Shown here: positions 36,044-45,050 of the stretch, piece by piece
Position numbering within the stretch: position 1 is the stretch's first letter
Layout: each line of letters begins with the position of its first letter
Source of the DNA: Limnohabitans sp. Rim8
Lineage (GTDB): Bacteria; Pseudomonadota; Gammaproteobacteria; Burkholderiales; Burkholderiaceae_C
Assembly: GCA_945901045.1 (NCBI GenBank)
Contig: CAMDKK010000018.1
Location: 1 to 60,004 of the forward strand
Reading direction: 5' to 3'
Length of the DNA: 60,004 bases
Made by a program: the position numbers and the translations under genes
Notes under the pieces: generated by a model
Told to the model about the DNA's origin: nothing
The model's database searches: none
Seen by the model: the letters and a program-made list of their open reading frames with translations, nothing else

Positions 36044-37219
36044 TCAAGGACAGGCCCTTTGAATCACGGCCAGTTCGGGCACGACCCCCAGGCCGGGTTC
36101 ATCACCCAAATCGATCCAGCCGTCTTGCACTTTTTGAAATGGCGGGGCCAACAGACTGCGTAAAACGTTCTCGTTGCTATCGACTTCCAACATGCCATCA
36201 CCCCCTGCCGCAGCCAAGACATGCGCCGAAGCCATTAAACCCAAACCCGCCCCCAGAAAGTGCGGGCAAAAAAGCAGCCCCATTTCTCTGATGCGTTGAA
36301 TCACGGGCCAACAGCCTGAGATCCCGCCCCACTTGGCCACATCGGGTTGCACCACATCCAACGCTCGGTTGTGCAGGGCCGCCTCAAAGGCATCACGACC
36401 TAAGATGTTTTCGCCGGCGGCCAATGGAATTGCACAGTGGTCACGCAACTGCAGCCATTCATGCCAGGGGCGATCCGCGCGCAAGGGCTCTTCGAGCCAG
36501 CCCAGCTTCAGTGGCGTCAATGCGGCCAGCATTGCGGTGGCTTGTTCTAGATTCCAAGCCTGGTTGGCGTCCACCATCAAGGGAGCTTCAGGGCCCAACC
36601 ATTCGCGCAAGTCACATGCATTGCGTGCATCGAGCACAGGGTCAAATCCGATTTTGAGCTTGAAAGCGCGATAACCCTCACGGTGTTTGGCTTTTACAAC
36701 AGCCAAGGGACCGTCTGGGTTGATGCCACTGGCATACACGGGAACGCGTGATCGAACGCCGCCCAGGACTTGGTAAAGCGGCAACCCCGCTCGCCGTGCA
36801 CATAAATCCCAGAGTGCCAAATCCACGCCCGCAATGACTTGCGCCAAAGGCCCTGGCTCGCCAGATTGAATGGCCAATACAGCCGTTTGACGCGTTGCGG
36901 CCTGATACGCCTGCGCCGGATCGGCCCAATCTCGCTGTAACAGCAAAGGCGCCACAACAGTTTCCAAAAGCTTCGCCCGATGCTCTGCCCCGCAAGCAGG
37001 AAAGTTGCACCAAATTTCTCCCCAGCCCACCGCACCATCGCTGGTTTGAACACGCACAAACACAGCGGGCCGGTCTTTCATGATGCCAAAGGACGTGCGC
37101 ACGGGCACCGCACTGGGGCTTCTGAACACATAGGCCTGCACATCGGTGATGTGAAGCGACAACTGCTCAGCCAGCACAACACCGGGTGCTTCGGAAGTGG
37201 GTAAGTTTTGAATTTTCAT
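36044..37219 (-). CDS. Enolase-superfamily acid-sugar dehydratase, mandelate racemase subgroup
   Basis: 391 residues. The N-terminal capping domain is followed by a barrel with Lys187 and Lys189 in FKLKIGF, metal ligands Asp217 (VDANQAW), Glu243 (WLEEPL) and Glu270 (AAGENI), and the Asp293/His320 dyad (QPDVAKWGG; CPHF). The KxK motif plus the His-Asp dyad place it in the mandelate racemase subgroup, most of whose members dehydrate aldonic or uronic sugar acids. The substrate cannot be predicted. It is divergent from the GMC oxidoreductase, with a shared promoter region containing TATGGTA. Confidence 0.88.
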   Translation of the reverse strand: MKIQNLPTSEAPGVVLAEQLSLHITDVQAYVFRSPSAVPVRTSFGIMKDRPAVFVRVQTSDGAVGWGEIWCNFPACGAEHRAKLLETVVAPLLLQRDWADPAQAYQAATRQTAVLAIQSGEPGPLAQVIAGVDLALWDLCARRAGLPLYQVLGGVRSRVPVYASGINPDGPLAVVKAKHREGYRAFKLKIGFDPVLDARNACDLREWLGPEAPLMVDANQAWNLEQATAMLAALTPLKLGWLEEPLRADRPWHEWLQLRDHCAIPLAAGENILGRDAFEAALHNRALDVVQPDVAKWGGISGCWPVIQRIREMGLLFCPHFLGAGLGLMASAHVLAAAGGDGMLEVDSNENVLRSLLAPPFQKVQDGWIDLGDEPGLGVVPELAVIQRACP

Positions 37220-37230
37220 TATTAATCCTA

Positions 37231-37250
37231 TGGTATGGCTTATAATACCT
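37231..37250. promoter_or_regulatory. Candidate operator in the divergent dehydratase/GMC promoter
   Basis: TATGGTATGGCTTATAATACC contains GGTAT and ATACC as inverted half-sites about 8 bases apart. The 7-mer TATGGTA recurs in inverted form (TACCATA) at 42163-42169, in the promoter region between the second sulfatase and the Bug protein. Shared control by the HutC-type regulator is an inference. Confidence 0.35.
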
Positions 37251-37334
37251 TAAAATAATCCTACATTTTTTGACGCGCTGGTGTTTCGCCCCAACACCAG
37301 CGAATGCCCTAAGCCCACGCACATCGAAACTGAC

Positions 37335-38957
37335 ATGGACAAAACTATAAAATCCGGATACGACTACATCATTGTGGGCGCAGGTTCAGCTGGCTGTGTT
37401 GTGGCCAACCGCTTGAGTGAGGACCCGGCTTGCCGTGTACTGTTGTTAGAGGCAGGTCAGGCGTCACAAGGGTTTTGGGTTCGCTTACCCATAGGTTACT
37501 TTCGCACCATCAACGACCCACGCTACGCCCTCCATTTTCCATTACAAGCGCAAGCTGAGACCGACAACCGTCAAATGAGTTGGCCGCGAGGTCGGGTTCT
37601 GGGCGGCTCCAGTGCCATCAATGGCCTGTTGTATATACGCGGGCAACATCAAGACTTTGATGACTGGGCCAAGCTGGGTGCACACGGCTGGGGCTACCGC
37701 GACGTACTGCCCTATTTCAAACGCTCTGAAAAATACCAAGGTGGTGCCAGCGAATTTCACGGTGCGCAAGGTGAGTTGGGGGTGTCCAATCTGCGCAACA
37801 ACCATCCTTATTGCGAAGCCTGGTTGCAGGCCGCACAAGAGGCGGGTCATCCTGCCACCGATGACTTTAACGGCGCGCAATCGGATGGCGTGGGGCGTTA
37901 TCAGCTGACTCTGCGCGGTCACTGGCGCTGTGACGCTGCCACCGCATTTCTCTCATCTGCGCGTTCCAGGAAGAACCTGACCGTCATCACTGAGGCCCAT
38001 GTTCGCAGGATCATTTTGGAACAAGGTCGAGCCGTCGCAGTGGAGTGGGAAAAAGCCAGCGAAGTCCTGTCCGCACGTGCCGATGCCGAAGTGATTCTCT
38101 CAGCCGGTGCCTTGCAATCGCCTCACCTGCTGCAACTGTCAGGGATTGGACCGGCTGCCTTATTGCAGCAGCACGGCATCCAAGTGGTCGTGGATGCGCC
38201 AGAGGTTGGTGCGAATCTGCAAGACCATTACCAGGCCCGGGTGATTGTCAAATTAAAAAAACGTCACTCCCTGAATGACGACATTCGCAATCCTCTGAAA
38301 CTGGTGCAAATGGGGGCCCAATGGTTGTTCAAGCAAAGCGGTCCCTTGACGGTCGGCGCCGGACAGGTGGGCGGTTTGGCGCGCACACACTACGCCAGCA
38401 GTGAGCGTGCGGATGTCCTGTTCAACGTGATGCCCTTGTCTGTCGACAAACCCGGTGATGCTTTGCATCGCTTCTCGGGCTTTTCAGCCTCCGTAACCCA
38501 ATGTCGCCCCTTGTCGCGCGGTTCGGTGCAATTGCAATCGGCGGATCCTTTTGCCACACCGCGCATCGTGTCCAACTACTTGCAAGAACCCGAAGATGCC
38601 CGGGTTCTGGTCGCAGGCTTGCAGCAATTGCGCGACATTTACAACCAGCCGGCTTTCAAAGACCTCAAGACCAACGAAGAATACTTCCCAGGCAACGAGG
38701 TCATCACCGCGGCGCAACTGGAACAGTTTGCCCGCAAAAAAGGGGGCACCGTGTACCACCCCGTTGGCACCTGCCGGATGGGGGGCGATCCCAACGCCGT
38801 GGTCGATGCCCGCTTGAGGGTCCATGGGGTTCAGGGTCTGCGCGTTATCGATGCCTCCGTCATGCCCCGCATCGTCTCCACCAATACCAATGCAGCAGCC
38901 ATCATGATTGGCGAAAAAGGCGCAGCCCTGATTTGCGAAGACGCTGCTCGCGCCTGA
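37335..38957 (+). CDS. GMC-family FAD-dependent alcohol dehydrogenase (choline dehydrogenase-like)
   Basis: 540 residues from the ATG at 37335. The FAD-binding motif is [16 protein letters not shown], and the GMC signatures are [21 protein letters not shown] and [18 protein letters not shown]. The active-site His is in [10 protein letters not shown], and the Asn region is [11 protein letters not shown]. It oxidises a primary alcohol to the aldehyde and passes electrons to the respiratory chain. BetA (choline dehydrogenase) belongs to this branch, but so do AlkJ-type alcohol dehydrogenases. It is the likely next step after desulfation and is followed 59 bases later by an aldehyde dehydrogenase gene. 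Confidence 0.9.
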   Translation: MDKTIKSGYDYIIVGAGSAGCVVANRLSEDPACRVLLLEAGQASQGFWVRLPIGYFRTINDPRYALHFPLQAQAETDNRQMSWPRGRVLGGSSAINGLLYIRGQHQDFDDWAKLGAHGWGYRDVLPYFKRSEKYQGGASEFHGAQGELGVSNLRNNHPYCEAWLQAAQEAGHPATDDFNGAQSDGVGRYQLTLRGHWRCDAATAFLSSARSRKNLTVITEAHVRRIILEQGRAVAVEWEKASEVLSARADAEVILSAGALQSPHLLQLSGIGPAALLQQHGIQVVVDAPEVGANLQDHYQARVIVKLKKRHSLNDDIRNPLKLVQMGAQWLFKQSGPLTVGAGQVGGLARTHYASSERADVLFNVMPLSVDKPGDALHRFSGFSASVTQCRPLSRGSVQLQSADPFATPRIVSNYLQEPEDARVLVAGLQQLRDIYNQPAFKDLKTNEEYFPGNEVITAAQLEQFARKKGGTVYHPVGTCRMGGDPNAVVDARLRVHGVQGLRVIDASVMPRIVSTNTNAAAIMIGEKGAALICEDAARA

Positions 38958-38972
38958 GCGACGTAGACTCCG

Positions 38973-39002
38973 TTCCTCTCCATTCCTCTCCATTCCTCTC
39001 CA
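38973..39002. repeat. Triplicated decamer between the GMC and aldehyde dehydrogenase genes
   Basis: TTCCTCTCCA occurs three times in direct tandem order, filling most of the 59-base gap before the aldehyde dehydrogenase start. Because the unit is 10 bases and lies outside coding sequence, copy-number changes would alter the spacing of the upstream region and not a reading frame. The C/T-rich run contains CCTCTCC, which is anti-Shine-Dalgarno-like. Confidence 0.8.
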
Positions 39003-39016
39003 TTAAAAGCACATCC

Positions 39017-40459
39017 ATGACCATCCCCTATCCCCGTACGCAGTTGTTCATTAACGGTCACTGGCGTGAGGGCGCGACGGAACGCGTATTGCCTGTTGAC
39101 AACCCGGCAACGGGCCACCCCATTGGCGAAGTGGCCTGTGCCGAAGTCCCTGACCTTGAAGAAGTTGCCGTAGCAGCAGCCAACGGCTTTCAGGTGTGGC
39201 GCCGCATGAGCGCATTCGAGCGTTACAAAATCATGCGCAAAGCGGCCACCTTGCTGCGCGACAGGATCGAATTGATTGCCCAGCTCATGACCCAAGAACA
39301 AGGTAAACCTTTGGCCGAAGCCCGCATTGAAATCAATGCAGGTGCCGACACCATCGACTGGTTTGCTGAAGAAGGCCGCAGAGCCTACGGCCGCGTGATA
39401 CCGGCTCGGCAAGAAGGGGTGTATCAACTGGTCGTTCAAGAACCCGTGGGGCCTGTCGCAGCGTTCACCCCTTGGAATTTCCCGATCGTGCAGATCGCAC
39501 GCAAGCTGTCTGCGGCATTGGCTGCGGGTTGTTCTATGGTCATTAAAGCCCCTGAGGAAACACCTGCCTCCCCCGCCGAATTGGTGCGTGCGTTTGCAGA
39601 TGCAGGTGTGCCGGCTGGTGTCGTGAACTTGGTTTTTGGCGACCCCGCTGAGATATCGACTTACCTGATTGCGCACCCAGCGATTCGGAAAATTTCATTC
39701 ACTGGCTCCACCGTGGTGGGCAAACAATTGGCGAGCTTGGCCGGCCAACACATGAAGCGCATGACGATGGAGCTAGGAGGTCACGCCCCGGTCATCATTT
39801 TTGACGATGCCGATGTGTCCTTGGCCGCCAAAACCATGGCCATGGCCAAGTTTCGCAACGCAGGGCAAGTCTGCATCTCCCCCACCCGATTTTTAGTGCA
39901 AGAGGGAATTTACAAAGAGTTTGTGCAAGCTTTCTGCCACCATGCAAGCGCCCTGCAAGTTGGCAATGGCTTGGACAGCACCAGCCAGATGGGGCCATTG
40001 GCCAACCCTCGCCGCTTGTCGGCCATGGAGGCCATGGTCGCCGATGCACGCGAACACCACAGTGCAGTGCAAGTGGGCGGTGATCGGGTGAAGCGCGAGG
40101 GTCATTTTTGGGCTCCCACCGTGGTGAGCGAAGTGCCATTGGACGCCCGTGCCATGCACGAAGAGCCTTTTGGCCCGCTGGCCATCATCAACCCGTTTGC
40201 CAGCTTCGATCAAGCCATCTCTGAGGCCAACCGCCTCCCCGTGGGTTTGGCAGCTTATGCCTGGACGCGGTCGGCGCAAACCGCGCAGCGAGTTGCTTCG
40301 GCGGTAGAAACCGGCATGATCACCATCAACCATTTGGGCCTGGGCATGCCAGAAACCCCATTCGGCGGGGTCAAAGACTCTGGCTATGGCTCCGAAGGTG
40401 GAAGTGAAGCGCTCACCGCGTATCTGAACCCGAAGTTTGTCTCTCAAGCTGGGCTGTAA
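39017..40459 (+). CDS. NAD(P)-dependent aldehyde dehydrogenase (succinate-semialdehyde dehydrogenase-like)
   Basis: 480 residues starting at [16 protein letters not shown]. Catalytic Glu252 is in MELGGHAP and Cys286 in [10 protein letters not shown]; the Rossmann motif is FTGSTVVG. The C-terminal [14 protein letters not shown] is typical of the GabD/SSADH group. It should oxidise the aldehyde produced by the GMC enzyme to a carboxylic acid. BetB-type betaine aldehyde dehydrogenases are related but lack some of these SSADH features. A much longer frame open upstream is a shadow of the GMC gene. Confidence 0.9.
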   Translation: MTIPYPRTQLFINGHWREGATERVLPVDNPATGHPIGEVACAEVPDLEEVAVAAANGFQVWRRMSAFERYKIMRKAATLLRDRIELIAQLMTQEQGKPLAEARIEINAGADTIDWFAEEGRRAYGRVIPARQEGVYQLVVQEPVGPVAAFTPWNFPIVQIARKLSAALAAGCSMVIKAPEETPASPAELVRAFADAGVPAGVVNLVFGDPAEISTYLIAHPAIRKISFTGSTVVGKQLASLAGQHMKRMTMELGGHAPVIIFDDADVSLAAKTMAMAKFRNAGQVCISPTRFLVQEGIYKEFVQAFCHHASALQVGNGLDSTSQMGPLANPRRLSAMEAMVADAREHHSAVQVGGDRVKREGHFWAPTVVSEVPLDARAMHEEPFGPLAIINPFASFDQAISEANRLPVGLAAYAWTRSAQTAQRVASAVETGMITINHLGLGMPETPFGGVKDSGYGSEGGSEALTAYLNPKFVSQAGL

Positions 40460-40548
40460 TCCGCTGCTTGTACTGACTGCGTGATGTCGCGCCCAAGGGC
40501 TCCGAATAGCGTTTGCGCTAACGGGCGGGCTTTCCACTGCTGAGCAGT

Positions 40549-42075
40549 TCAGGGCGCGGGCAGACCCAATCGCAAAAAGGCCTCTGGGGGTGCATCGTTC
40601 TTTCGCATCAAGGCGTCTATCTGAGCCATCAGCCGTGTCTCTGCCTGTGCATCGTGGACAGGATGGAGTTGATGCGGGTCAGCCTCCAGGTCGAACAGCA
40701 CGGTGGTCGTGTCCTCGTAGCCGCTTCCTTGACCGGTGTGGCCCACCGGTTGTCCTTTGGCATTGCGCCGAGCAGGTACTTTCAGTAACGGAACGCCTTG
40801 TGTGAAATTGAAGCCATGCGCCAATTCGGCCTGCGCCAAATCCGCAACTGCAAACATGGATTTCAGATGCATGGGCATCAAGGTGTATTCGTACAAGTCT
40901 TGCTTGGTCATGTCTTGCGGATAGCGAAAGTAGGTGTAGCGTCCGTCGGTGATGTTCGTCCCTGCACCGAACATCCCGTAAAGCGCGGCCTCACGCAACT
41001 GCGTGTCTTGCTCCAGCAGCGGCAAAAGGGAGTGCCCTTCGACCGTTCCAGGCACATCCACGCCATGAAGGTTCAGCAATGTGGGCATCAGGTCGGTTGT
41101 CTGAGTCAGGCTCTGGCGGCGCTCTCCGGCCTTGTGTGCAAAAGCCGGATGCGCAATCATCAAAGGGATGTGTGCAATTTCATTGAAGAAAGGCATGCGG
41201 TTCTTGCCCCACCAATCGTGCTCGGCCAGCAAAAAACCATGGTCGGTGGTCAGCACCACCGTGGTGTCTTTCCACATGGCATGTTGATCCATGTAGTCCA
41301 TCAAGCGACCAAAATACTCATCGCACATGCTCAGCAATGCCGCATAGTTGGCGCGCAACTCCTGCGCCTCAAAGGCGTTTTCTTCATTCCGCTTGTAACG
41401 CGGCCAATCCAGCGTTGGACCCACGTAGCCGCTGGGATAACGTTCACGAAACCGCGCTGGCGCAAAGAACGGTTCATGCGGGTCAAAGCATTCCAGGTGG
41501 AGCACCCAGTTGTCTGACTCGCGATTGATGTCCAGGAATTCCATCGCTGACTTGAAACTGCGCGGGCAACAGAAATCCGCTTCGTCCTTGATGAACTCGC
41601 GATTGACCATCGCTTGCAAGCGCCCATCGTTCGGGCCTTCAGCTTGCTGCATGGGGTGGTACATCTTCTTGAAACGTTCCAGCGGCGGCTGCACCATCGC
41701 CTTCCATTTATCCCACTCTTGGCCGCGGATGAATTCCCATGAGGAATACCGGTTGTGGTAAGTGGCACCACCATCTTCCCAGTAATGGTAGTGATCTGAA
41801 ATCAAATGCGTATAGGTACCTTTGGCGCGGAGCAACTCAGAGAACGACTGATCAAAGGGTTCCAGAGCACCCCAGCTGCGGTGCAGAAAATTGAGTCGCC
41901 CAGTGTGCAAATCGCGCCTCGCCGGCATGCACGGAAGACTGCCGACATAGTGGTTGTCAAAGGTGACGGCACGCTCAGCAAAGCGCTTGAATTGTGGCGT
42001 TGACACATGGGTTCCGCCGTAGCATTCCAGTGCATTGCGCACCAAGGAATCGAACAAAACGAAAATTGTTTTCAA
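40549..42075 (-). CDS. Second sulfatase family protein, distinct from the BetC-like one
   Basis: 508 residues. The full signature CMPARRDLHTGR supplies the formylglycine precursor Cys49 (C-x-P-x-R...TGR). Metal-site motifs are FDSLVRNALECYGG at the N-terminus and TTDHGFLLAEHDWWGKNRMPFF. No signal peptide is evident, so it is probably cytoplasmic. The overall sequence resembles the arylsulfatase/phosphonate monoester hydrolase type and not BetC. The start is TTG at 42075, since no ATG is in frame upstream; a weak GGAT precedes it. It is divergent from the Bug-type binding protein gene. Confidence 0.85.
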   Translation of the reverse strand: MKTIFVLFDSLVRNALECYGGTHVSTPQFKRFAERAVTFDNHYVGSLPCMPARRDLHTGRLNFLHRSWGALEPFDQSFSELLRAKGTYTHLISDHYHYWEDGGATYHNRYSSWEFIRGQEWDKWKAMVQPPLERFKKMYHPMQQAEGPNDGRLQAMVNREFIKDEADFCCPRSFKSAMEFLDINRESDNWVLHLECFDPHEPFFAPARFRERYPSGYVGPTLDWPRYKRNEENAFEAQELRANYAALLSMCDEYFGRLMDYMDQHAMWKDTTVVLTTDHGFLLAEHDWWGKNRMPFFNEIAHIPLMIAHPAFAHKAGERRQSLTQTTDLMPTLLNLHGVDVPGTVEGHSLLPLLEQDTQLREAALYGMFGAGTNITDGRYTYFRYPQDMTKQDLYEYTLMPMHLKSMFAVADLAQAELAHGFNFTQGVPLLKVPARRNAKGQPVGHTGQGSGYEDTTTVLFDLEADPHQLHPVHDAQAETRLMAQIDALMRKNDAPPEAFLRLGLPAP

Positions 42076-42097
42076 TTTTTTACATCCAAAATTTAAG

Positions 42098-42137
42098 TTT
42101 CATTGAGCCTGCTCTCATTGAACTGATCTCAATGAAA
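42098..42137. promoter_or_regulatory. Long inverted repeat with a middle half-site in a divergent promoter
   Basis: TTTCATTGAG (42098-42107) and CTCAATGAAA (42128-42137) are perfect 10-bp inverted repeats, and CTCATTGAA (42114-42122) between them repeats the half-site. The array lies 23 bases upstream of the sulfatase start and about 85 bases before the Bug gene, a good position for a repressor or activator of both. Confidence 0.5.
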
Positions 42138-42221
42138 AATTGGTCATTTTCAAGATATACGGTACCATAAATAGGACTATCGGTTTTTAATCTCGCCTGT
42201 CCCTTTGTCTGAAAGCCCTCA

Positions 42222-43214
42222 ATGAAAAAGATTGTTTTAAAAAGCACGCAGCGCACTCTTCAATGTGTCTTAGCGGCCGCAAGTTTGCTGTTGTCCCTGA
42301 CTGTCGGCGCGGAAACTTATCCGGCAAAGCCGATCCGCGTGGTGGTCCCTTGGCCTGCGGGTGGGTTGGTGGATGTGGCGGCACGTCAACTCGGCCAGCG
42401 GATGCAGATGGCATTGGGCCAACCCATGGTCATCGACAACAAGGTGGGTGCAGGCGGAAACCTCGGTGCAGAAATGGTTGCCAAGGCGCCCGCGGATGGT
42501 TACACCTTGTTGTTCACGACGAGCGCACTGACCATGAACGCCGCGATGCGTCCCAAGATGCCTTTCAATGCCGTGAAAGATCTGGATCGCATTGCCGTAG
42601 TGGCCTACGCGCCGGCCATTTTGGTGGTAAGTCCCAGCAGCAACATCAAGTCATTGCAAGACTTGATCCAAGTTGCGCGCAACCAGCCTGGTAAATTAAG
42701 TTACGCATCGGCAGGCATTGGCTCTCCGGCTCACCTGATGGGTGAACTGTTCAAGTCGCGTAACAACGTCAACGTTTTGCACGTGCCCTACACAGGCGCG
42801 CCGGCGGCCATGAACGACCAGATCGCTGGCCTCATCGACTATCAATTTGCCAACGCAGCCGTTGCGCTGCAGCAAATCAAGGCGGGCAAGGTACGCGCAT
42901 TGGCCGTGACCAGCACCCAACGCATGCCAGGCCTCCCCGAGGTGCCGACCATGAGCGAGGCCGGAATGGACAAGTTCGAAGTCCAACAATGGTTAGGGCT
43001 TCTGGCCCCCCAAGGGATGCCGCCCGCAGTGATGGAGCACTTGGTCAAAGAAGTCAATAAAGTGCTGGCGCTCAGTGATTACAGCCAATCCCTGCAGAGC
43101 TCAGGTGCAACCAGCGCCAAGCCCGGCAAGCCCGTTGAGTTTGAAACGTATTTCCAACAAGATCTGGCGCAATGGACGAGTGTGGTCAAGGCCGCCAACA
43201 TTCAGCCTGAGTAA
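42222..43214 (+). CDS. Tripartite tricarboxylate transporter substrate-binding protein (Bug/TctC family)
   Basis: 330 residues. A signal peptide ends near SLTVGAETYP. The Bug domain opens with YPAKPIRVVVPWPAGGLVDVAARQLGQRM and has MVIDNKVGAGGNLGAEMVAKAPADGYTLLF. Bug proteins are very abundant in Burkholderiales and bind carboxylates or other small solutes. The TctA/TctB membrane partners are not in this window, so this is an orphan gene, as is common. Its link with the sulfatases suggests it may bind the substrate or a related acid. Confidence 0.92.
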   Translation: MKKIVLKSTQRTLQCVLAAASLLLSLTVGAETYPAKPIRVVVPWPAGGLVDVAARQLGQRMQMALGQPMVIDNKVGAGGNLGAEMVAKAPADGYTLLFTTSALTMNAAMRPKMPFNAVKDLDRIAVVAYAPAILVVSPSSNIKSLQDLIQVARNQPGKLSYASAGIGSPAHLMGELFKSRNNVNVLHVPYTGAPAAMNDQIAGLIDYQFANAAVALQQIKAGKVRALAVTSTQRMPGLPEVPTMSEAGMDKFEVQQWLGLLAPQGMPPAVMEHLVKEVNKVLALSDYSQSLQSSGATSAKPGKPVEFETYFQQDLAQWTSVVKAANIQPE

Positions 43215-43308
43215 GGTTCATCCCCCCTGGTTTTTGATCCTCAAAGCCAAGCAAGCTCAATAGGCTGCAGCTTGAAACTGCTGATTCAGAGGGTGGCCCA
43301 CTGAACAC

Positions 43309-43791
43309 CTAAGACACGATGTAAGCCGCAGCCCCCGTCGACATCAAGCTGCCATCCGGCCCCATGAACTCCATGCGGGCCTGTCCAACACGCGAGCCCA
43401 CGCGCAGGCATTGGGCGTGGATGTCAAAATAGGCACCGATGCCGGGGCGCAGGTAGTCAATGCGTAAATCAATCGTGCCCATTTTGGCGAAGCGCTCCAA
43501 GCGTTTGAAGGGTGCCTCGTCCATGTGCTTGGCCGCCAAAGTCGCCAGCACGGCCGCACTGCCAAGGGTATCGAGCACCGCGCTGATGACGCCGCCATGA
43601 ATGCGGTTGTAGGCAAAGTGCCCCACTAACTCCGGCTTCATGGTGATTCGGGCAGTGACGCCTTCAGGCGTCACGCTGGTGAGTTTCAAACCCAGCGTTT
43701 GGTTAAACACCATTTTTTCTTCGTAAATTTGGCGCAAGCCTTCCAGGAACTCGGGCTCCAAAATGACCGGGGTCGCAGTACTTTGGAGCAT
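43309..43791 (-). CDS. PaaI-type hotdog thioesterase
   Basis: 160 residues. The hotdog core is GHFAYNRIHGGVISAVLDTLGSAAVLAT, where HGG and the following Asp are the expected catalytic region, followed by GTIDLRIDYLRPGIGAYFDIHA. It probably hydrolyses an aryl- or acyl-CoA. It lies 12 bases downstream of the enoyl-CoA hydratase gene in the same direction. Confidence 0.88.
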   Translation of the reverse strand: MLQSTATPVILEPEFLEGLRQIYEEKMVFNQTLGLKLTSVTPEGVTARITMKPELVGHFAYNRIHGGVISAVLDTLGSAAVLATLAAKHMDEAPFKRLERFAKMGTIDLRIDYLRPGIGAYFDIHAQCLRVGSRVGQARMEFMGPDGSLMSTGAAAYIVS

Positions 43792-43803
43792 GCCGTGGTT
43801 CTT

Positions 43804-44568
43804 TTAAATTTTCGAAAAATCAGGTTTGCGCTTGGCCATGAAGGCCCCAAACGCTTCTTGGGCAGCGGGTGCCTGAAGCATGCGTCCAAAACTGGCAATT
43901 TCCACATCCATTCGGTCCAACACCGTCTTGGATTGCACGCCTTTCATGAGTCGCTTGGTTTCGAGCACTGACGACAGGGGTTTGCCCGACAACTTGCGTG
44001 CCTGGGTCTGTACATAAGCGTTCACCTCGGTGGGTGGCAACACGCGATTGACCAAACCTACTTCCAAGGCGGCTTCCGCGTAAAAGGGCTCCCCGAGCAA
44101 CAGGGCTTCAGCAGCCCGGTGGTAACCGAACATTTGAGGCACCAATAAACTGGACGCGGCTTCCGGACACAAGCCCAGATTGACGAATGGCATAGAGAAC
44201 GCCGCATTGTCGCCTGCATAAACCAAATCACAGTGAAACAGCAAGGTCGTGCCAATGCCGACTGCGGGGCCTGCCACCGCTGCGAGCAAGGGCTTTTCGA
44301 GTTCAGCAATACCGCGCAGGAAACGAAATACGTTCGCCTGCGGTGTGGTGGGCGGATGCTGCAGAAAGTCTCCAATGTCATTGCCCGCGCTGAAGATCGA
44401 TTCGTGCCCTTGAATGACAACCACCCGCACAGCCGCATCAGTTTGCGCTTGCGCGATGGCATCGGCCATCTCGCCATACATGGCCGAAGTGATGGCGTTC
44501 TTTCTTTCCAATCGATTGAAAGTCAGGGTCATCACCCCCGCATCGATGTGCTTCAGTATGTCGGTCAT
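43804..44568 (-). CDS. Enoyl-CoA hydratase/isomerase family protein
   Basis: 254 residues from the ATG at 44568 (AAGG 7 bases upstream). The crotonase fold is clear: MTLTLNRLERKNAI-like start (VMTLTFNRLERKNAITSAMYGEM), the oxyanion-hole segment FSAGNDIGDF, and AAVAGPAVGIGTTLLFHCDLVYAG. The second catalytic Glu position (FVNLGLCPEAASS) is present. It acts on an enoyl-CoA or isomerises it. It is in a run with the PaaI thioesterase and a DUF2147 gene. Confidence 0.92.
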   Translation of the reverse strand: MTDILKHIDAGVMTLTFNRLERKNAITSAMYGEMADAIAQAQTDAAVRVVVIQGHESIFSAGNDIGDFLQHPPTTPQANVFRFLRGIAELEKPLLAAVAGPAVGIGTTLLFHCDLVYAGDNAAFSMPFVNLGLCPEAASSLLVPQMFGYHRAAEALLLGEPFYAEAALEVGLVNRVLPPTEVNAYVQTQARKLSGKPLSSVLETKRLMKGVQSKTVLDRMDVEIASFGRMLQAPAAQEAFGAFMAKRKPDFSKI

Positions 44569-44590
44569 TGTTCGCCTTACTTCCATGCAT

Positions 44591-45034
44591 TCAGTTGACG
44601 CGAATCCAAATTTGGCTTCGACCTATAAGGGGTGTGCCCATGTAGCCCCGCATTTCCATCTTCTTGCCACCTTCAATGGGGGTCAAACGGGCACTGTAGT
44701 TCTTGCCGTTTTCAGGGTCGAGGATTTTGCCGCCATCCCACACATCTTTGCCATCCACTTTTTGGCCACCGCGGATGATTTCCATACCGATTTTGGGTTT
44801 GCCTTTCCGGTCATCAGTGCACAGGTTGCAAAGAGGATCGACATCGGGCATGGGCATCAATGATTTTTCTACCACCCCCGACAAACCACCCGATGGACTC
44901 AAAGTAATGCGCACTTCGCCTTTTGGCTTTTTGGTTTCGTCATCGATCGTGTGCCAAGTCCCCAAGGGGGTCATTTGTGCCAGGGTATTCAAGCTGAACA
45001 GGGCTGCGCCCAGTGCCATTGAAAAATGTCTCAT
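44591..45034 (-). CDS. DUF2147 periplasmic protein
   Basis: 147 residues from the ATG at 45034, which has an AAAGG site. The signal peptide MRHFSMALGAALFSLNTLA precedes QMTPLGTWHTIDDETKKPKGEVRI, then DPLCNLCTDDRKGKPKIGMEIIRG and GKILDPENGKNYSARLTPIEGGKKMEMRGYMG, the whole DUF2147 pattern. The CNLC pair may form a disulfide. Members are small lipocalin-like exported proteins with no established function. It stands just downstream of the TetR gene. Confidence 0.9.
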   Translation of the reverse strand: MRHFSMALGAALFSLNTLAQMTPLGTWHTIDDETKKPKGEVRITLSPSGGLSGVVEKSLMPMPDVDPLCNLCTDDRKGKPKIGMEIIRGGQKVDGKDVWDGGKILDPENGKNYSARLTPIEGGKKMEMRGYMGTPLIGRSQIWIRVN

Positions 45035-45050
45035 CTGTTTCACCTTTCAG

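Noticed and set aside
38501-39016. N-terminal extension of the aldehyde dehydrogenase by 172 codons.
   Set aside because: The extension overlaps the GMC gene in another frame and the decamer repeat. Family members start at the [14 protein letters not shown] region.
34381-40459. Complete choline-O-sulfate to glycine betaine pathway (betC, betA, betB).
   Set aside because: The sulfatase fits BetC, but the aldehyde dehydrogenase looks like the succinate-semialdehyde group, there is no betI or choline transporter, and an acid-sugar dehydratase lies between. The bet symbols were therefore not assigned.
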